A DNA stretch of 64,000 nt from positions 5,092,001 to 5,156,000 of the forward strand of contig NC_044591.1 of NCBI RefSeq assembly GCF_901933205.1, read 5' to 3'. The position numbers were made by a program, and so were the translations under genes. Positions 56,468 through 64,000 of this stretch are shown piece by piece (positions within the stretch are counted from its first letter, which is position 1; every line of letters starts with the position of its first letter). The notes under the pieces are model-generated. The model made no database searches. It saw only the letters and a program-made list of their open reading frames with translations, and was not told the DNA's origin. This stretch comes from Camarhynchus parvulus (lineage: Eukaryota; Chordata; Aves; Passeriformes; Thraupidae).

Positions 56468-56975
56468 AAATTCAGAGAATTCACAGAATCACTGAGTTGG
56501 GAGAGACCTTCAAGATCATCAAATCCAACGCAGCCCCAACAGCTCAACTCAACCCTGGCACCCAGTGCCACATCCAGGCTTTGTTAAACACACCCAGGGA
56601 TGGGGACTCCAGCACCTCCCTGGGCAGAACATTCCAGAACTTTATCACCCTTTCTGTAAAAAACTTTATCACCTTTCCTGTAAAAAACTTTTTCCTAATA
56701 TCCAACCTGTATTTCCCTTGGTCCAGCTTGAGGCTGTGACCTCTGGCTCTGTCAGTGCTGCCTGGAGAAAGAGCCCAGCTCCACCTGAGCACAGGAACCT
56801 TTCAGGGAGTGCAGAGAGTGATGAGGTCACCCCGAGTGTCCTTTTCTCCAGGCTGAGCACCCCCAGCTCCCTGAGCTGTTCCTCACAGGGTTTGTGTTCC
56901 AAACCCCTCACCAACCTAGTTGTCCTCCTCTGGACGCGCTCAAACATCTCAATGTCCTTCCTAAATGCCCCCAAC
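56468..56975 (-). mobile_element. CR1 LINE 3' fragment (~508 bp), young subfamily
   Basis: Minus-strand CR1 in consensus order: CACAGAATCACTGAGTTGGG, CCAGTGCCACATCCAGGCTT, AGGGATGGGGACTCCAGCAC, AATATCCAACCTGTATTTCC, CTCCAGGCTGAGCACCCCCA and TCCTCTGGACGCGCTCAAAC. A 26-bp internal duplication (AACTTTATCACC, CTGTAAAA) lies at 56638-56693. Its 3' part is about 96% identical by eye to the plus-strand CR1 at 24010-24160. Its 5' edge is the seed of the following tandem array. Confidence 0.9.
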
Positions 56976-57805
56976 CCACCCAAAATCCCTCCCCAAACCA
57001 CCTGGGTGGTGGCAGCACCCCAAACCCCAGCCCTGGCATCACTCAAAGATTGGTTCCATTCTTCTGGACCCTAAAGAGCGTCACTGCCACTCCCTGGGCT
57101 GCACAAGCACCAAGGGATGCTCAGAGCTGCTCCTGTGGTGATGGGAGGAAGCGCACAGGGGGCTCCATCCTTGGGGACCGTCGGCTCAAACATCTCAATG
57201 TCCTTCTTAAATGCCACCAAACCCGCCCAAAAACCCCTTTCTAAACCCCAGACCTAGCATCATTCAAAGGCTGGTTCCACCCCTGGGGACTCTAAAAAGT
57301 GTCACTGCCACTCCCTGGGCTGCACAAAAACCAAGGGATGCTCAGAGTCACTCCTCACTTCTCCTGTGGTGATGGGAGGAAGCGCACAGGGGGCTCCATC
57401 CTTGTTGCTCTCCTCTGGACATGCTCAAATATCTCAGTGTCCTTCCTAAATGCCACCAAACTCACCCAAAAACCCCTCCCCAAGCCACCTGGGTGGTGCC
57501 AGCATCCCACCCCCGGCATCACTCAAAGTCTGCTTCCATCCTTGGGAACCCTCTGGAGGTGCTCAAACATCTCAATGTCCTTCCTAAATGCTACCAAACC
57601 CGCCCCAAAACCCCTCCCTAAACCACCTGGGTGGTGCCAGCACCCCAAACCCCAGCCCTGGCATCACCCAAAGCCTGCTTTCACCCTTGGGGACCGCAAA
57701 GAGTGTCACTGCCACTCCCTGGGCTGCACAAGCACCGAGGGATGCTCAGAGCTGCTCCTCCTCTCCCGTGGCGATGGGAGGAAGCGCACAGGGGGCTCCA
57801 TCCGC
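56939..57805. repeat. tandem array, ~240-bp unit, four copies (one deleted)
   Basis: Units start with the CR1-derived CTCAAACATCTCAATGTCCT at 56939, 57185, 57424 and 57562. Each continues CACCTGGGTGGTG, CACTGCCACTCCCTGGGCTG and GAGGAAGCGCACAGGGGGCT. Spacing is 246, 239 and 138 bp; unit 3 lacks the second half. Part of the CR1 end is therefore amplified with about 200 bp of flanking DNA. Confidence 0.9.
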
Positions 57806-57939
57806 CCCCTCCTCCTGCAATAACAACAATTAGCATCCCTCCTCTCTTCCCCCGGCCCAAAGCTCTCCTGCTCGTCCCCCCTGCCGCCCGCCCCTCGCAG
57901 ATTTGCTCCTGTTTTTTCGTCTATTTGTGAAGGTGCCCA

Positions 57940-58505
57940 AGACAGGAGCTCACTTAATACGTTCCCTTACGCTTGTGGCGCAACAGCCTATTCAGGACAG
58001 ATAAGCCCCTTTAGAAATGAAGGGGAATTTAATTCAGTGCTTGAGTGACAGCAGGAAGATTTATCCCCTCAGTAGACAATACGGCTTTTGGGGCTTTAAT
58101 CTTGCCCAGACAATGGGCTGTTTCTCGGCCCTCATCTTGTGCTTTTCCCACGATGTTCGGTGATTAACCGGGGCTCCATTGGATGGAAGCCACTATCTCT
58201 CATTTAAGAAGTGTTTGCGCCTCTGTCAAGGACCAGGCAAGGGAGGGAGGGAGGTGGAGAAGAAGAGAAAGGAAAGGGGAGGGCGAGAAAAGTTGAACTC
58301 ATCTGGGAGAAATGCCGGGAGGGAGCGGATGCCAGCGCTATCTGCAGTGGGCAGGGCAGGGTGGCATTGTCACCTCCCGAGGACAGCTGGGCGAGGGCAC
58401 TAAAATCCCGTTTATTCCAGAGGCTCCTCAGTTATTTCGCTGTGGTTGTTGTTCAGAACGCTCCTGCTCGCCCACAAATCCTTAGGTATCCGCTGCCTAA
58501 ATGAA
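57940..58505. promoter_or_regulatory. candidate conserved non-coding element
   Basis: 57950-58180 is clean and CpG-bearing (ACTTAATACGTTCCCTTACG, CTTGTGGCGCAACAGCC, CACGATGTTCGGTGATTAAC); 58181-58505 is more mixed, with a purine run near 58235-58290. No repeats, and only chance frames of 74-97 codons. Regulatory role inferred. Confidence 0.45.
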
Positions 58506-58559
58506 TTCCCGAAAATTAATGAATGAAAGCAGCTCAAAGCCTAAATAAGGCTAAACTGC

Positions 58560-59003
58560 CTTATTATATTATAAACTGTATTAGCCTAAACTGCCTAATG
58601 AAGAAATGGCTGATCAGCTGTCTCATTAAGAAATGACGCTTAAATTAATAAAATGACATTTAAATAAAATAACTTATTGTTATTTTTGACTTAATAACTA
58701 TTTTTATTTTTGACTTAATAACTATTTTTATTTTTGACTTAATAACTGTTTTTTATTTTTGACTTAATAACTTAATAACTCGTGGCCTGCAATGTGGATT
58801 TTTTATTGAGAAAAGGGGTTTTGGGGGGTAAAAAGCTGGTGTTGTGTGTTTGCCCAGTGAAGATAACTGAGGTGCTTCATAATAATTTCACAATAACTTA
58901 ATAATTAGTGGGGTGCAATGTGGATTTTTTTTATCCAAAAAAGCCATTTTTTTGGGTAAAAAGTTGGTGTTGTGTGCTTGCCCAGTGAAGATAACTGAGG
59001 TGC
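58560..59003 (-). mobile_element. LTR-derived fragment with internal amplifications
   Basis: TTTTTGACTTAATAACT and CGTGGCCTGCAATGTGGATT match the LTR copies at 61495-61535 and 5865-5915. The TTATTTTTGACTTAATAACT word is repeated four times at 27-bp spacing (58683-58775). The next 126 bp, from GGCCTGCAATGTGGATT to GTGAAGATAACTGAGGTGC, is duplicated (58769-58895 and 58896-59003). The element is otherwise incomplete. Confidence 0.55.
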
Positions 59004-59125
59004 CATGGCAGAGGACAGTGAGAGCTCAAACAGCTGCAAAAGGCAGCAGGTGCCTCAACACCTTCAGTGCCACACCTGAGGAAGATAATTTCTTCCTAAA
59101 ATGTAAAAAAATATTTCAAATCATG

Positions 59126-59312
59126 TAATCCTTCCCTGGGAGGGTGGGGAGGATCTGGGGTGGAATTCCCAGAGGAGCTGTGGATCCCTGGAAGTGTCCA
59201 AGGCCGAGTTGGATGGGGCTTGGAGCAACCTGGGATATTGGAAATTGGGGTGGGGTTGAACAAAATTGATCTTTAAGGTTTCTCCCAACCCAAACCATGC
59301 CAGGATTTTGAG
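59126..59312 (+). mobile_element. CR1 LINE 3' fragment
   Basis: CCTTCCCTGGGAGGGTGGGG, GGATCCCTGGAAGTGTCCAA, TGGATGGGGCTTGGAGCAAC, GGTTTCTCCCAACCCAAACC and CATGCCAGGATTTTGAG in sense order. A short, eroded copy with no octamer array. Confidence 0.85.
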
Positions 59313-59589
59313 AGGATCAGAAAGTTCAGCACCAGGAGTTCCTCATCTCTAAGGAAAGGCAACCATTACCTTCACTCTCATCTATAAATCAGTCTTTGTG
59401 GCCAAAAAAAATCCCAAAAAAAGTGGTTTATGTCCTTATTTCTGTAAGAAAACCCTGTGGACACCAATGCTGCAATTTTGGTAATGAGTGGAAACACAGA
59501 TTTAGCCTCAAAGTAATGCCCCACTGCTCTGAGGGGATGTTTTCTGTCAGTTCAGTCCTATTGGGCCCTTCCAAGCCAGGATATTCAAT

Positions 59590-59895
59590 GGTTTTATATT
59601 GAATTTATATTTATTTTATTTATATAATAAATATATTATCTAGTCTATTTATATAATTATATTATATTGAATCTATTTCTTTTTATATTTAATATTTATA
59701 TTTCTACATATTTGTATTTATATTTATATTTATATTTATATTTATATTTATATTTATATTTATATTTATATTTATATTTATATTTATATTTATCTTTATC
59801 TTTATCTTATCTTTATATTTTATGTTGATTATATTTATTTTATATTTATATTATTTATTTCATATTTTATATTATTTTATATTATTTCTTTCATA
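59590..59895. repeat. AT island with (ATTTAT)n hexamer core
   Basis: About 300 bp of A/T with 13 clean hexamers of TATTTA at 59713-59792, flanked by degenerate TTATATTT sequence. Confidence 0.9.
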
Positions 59896-60146
59896 TAAGG
59901 TATTGCAATGTCAGGATCCTAATTTGAAGTCCACCCTCAACCATTAAACATAGCAGCAAGAGGAACAGAACCGCTGCATCCAAATGGCTGCAAAATGGAA
60001 AAAAAACCCCACTTAAATAACTAGTTTAGTTCTGAAATCTCTAAATTTCCAAATTTTCATCTTTCCGTTATCAACAGCAAAAATTAAGAAGTTGGCAAGA
60101 TATTTTTAGGCAGGAATTGAACAGCGTGAGAGGTGTGAGAGCACCA
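59896..60146. other. unique sequence, no feature seen
   Basis: Single-copy DNA leading to the left arm of the inverted duplication. Confidence 0.45.
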
Positions 60147-60365
60147 CAAGTGACTGCAGAGTGCACACGAATTACCCACGATGGCACTTTTCTTAATTAA
60201 ACCTGCCCACATTTAATTGGCAGTTAAATGTGGGTTTTCTTCCCAAAATTTAAGAAAATCTACACAGAAAACAACCAGAGCCTTCAAGCCCCAACACACC
60301 TCAGTAGGAGGACGTGGAAGGGAGCAGTTTAGGATTTCCTCACCATCATATTTGGAATTTTCAGC
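60147..60365 (+). repeat. left arm of a 219-bp inverted duplication
   Basis: It matches the reverse complement of 61954-62172 along its full length, with three substitutions (near 60180, 60244 and 60342) and no indel, about 98.6% identity. It holds a perfect 11-bp hairpin, CCCACATTTAA (60206-60216) and TTAAATGTGGG (60224-60234), with a 7-nt loop. No transposon ends, tail or target-site duplication are visible at the arm edges. Confidence 0.95.
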
Positions 60366-61009
60366 TCCTTCAAGGACAAGTTCAAGTCCCTGAGGAGTCA
60401 CTTCAGCTCTTCAGCGCCTTTAATGAGATCAGCTGGGTGAATGTGGGGCTCTGAGTGGCCTTTAAATGGAAATGCCTTGAAAAGGAATGAAAAGAAAAGG
60501 TTTTATGGAGCATTTTAAGGTTTTCAGTTGGGCTTTTTAGTTGGTTGGGGTTTTGATGTGGGTTTTTTTGTTTGTTTGGTTGGGTTTTTTGGTGTTGTTT
60601 TGTTGGCGTTTCTTGATTTTTTTGGTGGGGAGTGTGAGTGAGGGGAGTTGTTTGGGGTTTCTTTCATAATTTGTTGTAATTTGACCCCAAGTTTAGGAAC
60701 AGATTGGGAACTTCCAGCCCAGCACTGCCAGCATTTCTGTCAGCAAACCTCCAGGAACCTCCAGTTTGGGGAAGAAAAATAAAATCTCGAAAACAAAAGA
60801 ATCTGAACAGCAGACCCAGCTCATCCCTGTCTGCACTCTCTGCCCTCTTGATTTTGTCCTTGACTCCTCTGAACTCATCTCAGCCTCCTCTGAGGTCCCT
60901 GGGAACCTTTTCAACACCTCCCCCCTGAGCTGAAGCAGGGTTTGACACTCCCAGCACCTCTGGCTTTGTGGATCCTTCGCTTCTTTTTTGTTCAGGTTGG
61001 GATTCAATG
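60366..61009. other. spacer of inverted duplication, with G/T-skewed stretch
   Basis: 60525-60665 is strongly G+T on the plus strand (GGTTGGGTTTTTTGGTGTTG) with very few A or C. The rest is single-copy. No gene seen. Confidence 0.55.
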
Positions 61010-61896
61010 CGTGAGATGGTATTTCTCAGATGTTTATTAGTTTTTATTTATAAAAGTGAATAGTTTTATTTATAATTTTATACTATAGTTATTATCTTTT
61101 ATATGTGTATTTATATCTGTATTTGTATTTATATTTATATTTATACTATATTTATATTGTGTTTATATTGTATTTATATTATATTTTTATTATATTTATA
61201 TTATATTTATATTAATATTTAGTTAAAGTTGTTTCTATTTATTTATATCTATTTGCATTTTACTTTTATCATTAAAATAAAAATAAATTAATATTTTAAA
61301 TTATATTTATGTTTTATATTATATATATTTTATAATATAGCTATTCTATTCATTCTATTTATTTTATAGTCTCACAAATTGAGTTCTCCAGCACTTCATT
61401 CTAACAAACTAAAAATGGAGCTGTATTTGTTTTCTCCACAAAGTCTTTTAAGGATAAACTGTCCAATTAAGGAATGACACCTAAATTATTTTTACTTTTG
61501 ACTTAATAACTAACTACTCGTGGCCTGCAATGGGGAATTTTTATCCAATTACACAACACCACTTAAACCCATGGAGAAGACGATGAAGAAGGAGGAGAAG
61601 GAGGAGAAAAAGGAGAAGAAGGAGAAGAAGAAGGAGGAAAAGAAGATGAAGAAGGACCAGACTTCACCCTAAAACCTCTATCTTGCCTTTTATATATCAC
61701 TATATTCTAAACCCCAAACTCGAAGTTTTGCACCCTGTGATATTACACCCTTCTATTCAAACTCCACACCCACAATCCCAGTTCTGTCATTCCATTCTGG
61801 AAGCTTCTCCACGGCCTCAGGCCAATGCAGAGTTCTCTTGGGTGTCAGTGTCTGTCAGCACAGAAAATCTGAAAATCTCAGTGGCCAGAGTTCTAA
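61010..61896 (-). mobile_element. LTR-related element, expanded by an AT island
   Basis: Homologous on the minus strand to the 5.66-6.42 kb LTR: 61672-61896 matches its 5' part (TATATATCACTATATTCTAA, CACCCTGTGATATTACACCC), and 61440-61570 matches the middle (CCAATTAAGGAATGACACCT). 61010-61060 and 61365-61430 match its 3' part. An AT island of about 290 bp (61075-61365), TTATATTTATATT-like, splits the 3' part. No retroviral coding sequence. Confidence 0.6.
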
Positions 61897-61953
61897 GAAG
61901 TTCCTATCAAGGCAGGGCTTTGCTGAGCATCCCTGAGCAGGGCAGGGGGAGAG

Positions 61954-62172
61954 GCTGAAAATTCCAAATATGATGTTGAGGAAATCCTAAACTGCTCCCT
62001 TCCACGTCCTCCTACTGAGGTGTGTTGGGGCTTGAAGGCTCTGGTTGTTTTCTGTGTAGATTTTCTTAAATTTTAGGAAGAAAACCCACATTTAACTGCC
62101 AATTAAATGTGGGCAGGTTTAATTAAGAAAAGTGCCATCATGGGTAATTCGTGTGCACTCTGCAGTCACTTG
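61954..62172 (-). repeat. right arm of the 219-bp inverted duplication
   Basis: Reverse complement of 60147-60365 with three mismatches. The arms are 1,588 bp apart. Flanking sequence beyond each arm shows no homology, so the event copied just this segment in opposite orientation. Confidence 0.95.
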
Positions 62173-63389
62173 GAAAGGATCTGATTTGTTAATCAGAGGG
62201 TTTTAACAAAAACCCCAAAACAACCAAAAAAGGTGTTAAATAACCCCAAAAACAACTTCAGCACATCCTCTACCACAGGACACATTTAAAACCCAGCTGG
62301 TTGGGCTGTTTGCTGTCTGCTCAGGAGTTGAGCAGCACAAAGCACTTGGAGAAGGAGCCCAAACCCCCTCTGCCCTTGAGCAGTCTTTGCCCAGAGCCAG
62401 GAGTGACACGGCAGTGATTGGACACCGAGGCTCAGCTTGTTTCTCTAATGGGTTTTTGTTCCAAGCCCCCAGAATTTCCCCAGCCCCAGGTCAGGCTGAC
62501 ATAAAAGTACAAGGGATCCAGGAGGCTCCTTTGCTTTCAAACTGCTGCATTTTGGCAGCAGCACTAACTCTTGGTGGAATTGCTCCTTTCCCTCTAATAA
62601 TCCACTTTAAAAATATAGAGGGAATTTGTCTGTCTAAGCTGCAGAGCACAGCAGTGGCAGGGCTTCTATTTATAATCATTGCAGGTGTGGGTTGGCTCCC
62701 AAATTCCTGCAGAGCCTCTAAAAATTGTGTTTATTTCCCACCAGCAGCTGCTGGACAATCCAGGTGAACTTGGTTAGGGTTGAAAGAAATAAATAAAATA
62801 AATTATCCAAATAAATCCCTCCGGGAACAACCCTGCTCTGGCTGCTCCAGATGCAAAAACTTCCCTTTGTGGAGGGAAATACCCTGAGACTTTTGTCCTG
62901 GCCCAGCACATGAGGCACAACTGACAGGCCAAGGGATCAAAGTCTCCCCTTTATCGCCGTGCACTTGGCAGAAATGTAAACTTCCCCATCTAGGGCCCAG
63001 AAATGTCTTTGAACTCACTCAGGGAGAGCCCAAAGGTGTCTCAAGGAGTGAAAACTGCCTGAGCCTTCCTGGAATAGAAAGGCAGCTCAGGTATATTGTG
63101 CTGGAGAAGGGGATTTTTTCTTACATCTGTTTTTTTTTTTAAGTTTCATGGGGAAAATTGTGTTAAAATTGGTGTATTTGGTATCTTTTGGTAACAACAG
63201 AGAGGCGAAAATGAAAGTATCAAAGGATGTTTTTTTCATCTAAACATTATTGGTTTGATGGTGAAATGATTTTTTATAGAAAAAAAAAATTAAGTGGTGA
63301 GCAATTTCAAAGGAAAAGTTTGCGCACGTAAATTCCATTTCCCATCCCATCCCAGCTGCAAAGAGTGAGAGAGGGAAGAGCAGAGAAAC
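62173..63389. other. unique sequence, no supported gene
   Basis: Single-copy DNA. 62480-62790 is quiet and may be conserved. A 126-codon frame (62387-62767) has no recognisable domain. Confidence 0.4.
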
Positions 63390-63515
63390 CAGACAAGAAA
63401 GAAAGAAATTAAGTAGAAAAGAAAATGAAGAAAAAGAGAAGTGGATGAAGAAAGAAGAAAATGAAGAAAAAAAGAAAATGAAGAAAAGAAGAATGAAGAA
63501 ATGAAGAAAAACCTT
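63390..63515. repeat. purine-rich GAAGAAAAT microsatellite
   Basis: Imperfect GAAGAAAA/GAAAATGAA repeats; the leucine/phenylalanine-rich minus-strand frame here is an artefact. Confidence 0.8.
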
Positions 63516-64000
63516 ATCAGGAGGAATAATTAACAGCAAGACAGAGAACCAGCACTGCTGAACACTCCCAAGAAGGGATCACCAAGAGCTCACCAGGCTC
63601 TGGAGACTAAAACTCACACAGCTCTGCAATTCCTGCAGCAGGATTATTCCAAAAGTTTCGTTTAAAAATTCCCTTGTACCATTAAAAAAAAAAAAATTGC
63701 ATTCTGGTGAAAGAAAATGTATTTTTTTTGAAACTGTTCTAAAATATTTTAAAATTTCGATATTTTAGATATTTAATATATTTAAAATATTTAATATTTA
63801 TCTAAAAATATTTAGAATATTCCTTTTTTTCCCTGATTTCTGCAGCCATCCTGGGTGTGACACCGCAGGACAGGAGTGCTGGGGGAGCTGCAAGTGTTGA
63901 GAGGGGGGCAGTGACCACTGGGAAAGGGGTGAACAAAACTCTTCAGCCCAATGCAGAAAATCCCATCCAAAACCCGAGTGGGTGTCCCAGGCTGAGGCTC
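63516..64000. other. unique sequence with AT-rich patch
   Basis: 63725-63825 is AATATTTTA/TTTAATATTT-rich, capable of weak hairpins and similar to matrix-attachment-type DNA. The rest is single-copy to the window edge. No gene seen. Confidence 0.4.

Noticed and set aside
1..64000. tRNA, rRNA, snoRNA or microRNA genes
   Set aside because: No tRNA A/B-box pair in proper spacing, no rRNA-like segment and no long stable precursor hairpin that I could support by eye; a covariance-model search would be needed to exclude small ones.

Overview
The window looks like non-coding nuclear DNA from a bird, most likely a songbird (species not determinable). The evidence is at least thirteen CR1-type LINE 3' fragments (the avian CR1 family, with ATTCTGTG-type octamer tails), several related solo-LTR-like blocks, isochore-like shifts in base composition, and very many micro- and minisatellites. 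I found no protein-coding exon, tRNA, rRNA or other RNA gene I can support. Every long open frame lies in simple repeat DNA, in CR1 fragments, or reads as chance, without splice context or recognisable protein.

Layout. 0-5 kb: unique DNA with a tandem duplication at 1.13-1.75 kb and a 25-nt palindrome at 4.11 kb. 4.8-6.4 kb: AT pentamer arrays, then an LTR block holding a purine microsatellite. 6.4-17.5 kb: mostly unique, with three 70-405-bp-unit duplications, a partial duplication at 16.3-16.6 kb, CR1 pieces and an LTR end. 17.6-18.6 kb: the best candidate conserved non-coding block. 19-28 kb: CR1 copies, including a head-to-head pair at 23.5-24.5 kb, with quieter candidate regulatory blocks between. 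28.5-29.9 kb: candidate conserved block, small CpG-rich island, then 0.85 kb of (ATCCTC)n. 31-36 kb: 440-bp tandem duplication, a 337-nt pure pyrimidine tract, and an ATATT-to-ATGTT array. 37.7-39.1 kb: 1.4 kb of minisatellite open in many frames. 40.9-42.6 kb: tripled AT-bearing unit and a GGAAA array. 42.9-46.6 kb: candidate conserved blocks. 47-57.8 kb: CR1, LTR fragment, two 60-bp-type minisatellites, a roughly 240-bp array grown from a CR1 end, and candidate enhancers at 51.4 and 53.3 kb. 57.9-64 kb: candidate conserved block, LTR relics, AT islands, and a 219-bp inverted duplication (about 98.6% identical) flanking 1.6 kb.

Overall inference: a regulatory gene desert or very large intron, with blocks of quiet, possibly conserved sequence separated by repeat-rich spacers that have undergone unusually frequent local duplication. 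About twenty separate tandem duplications or arrays are visible. The most distinctive items are the near-identical inverted duplication at 60.1/62.0 kb, a 33-bp segment copied from 48.4 kb into a CR1 at 51.0 kb, and the family of tandem duplications. Nothing seen amounts to a new multi-gene system.
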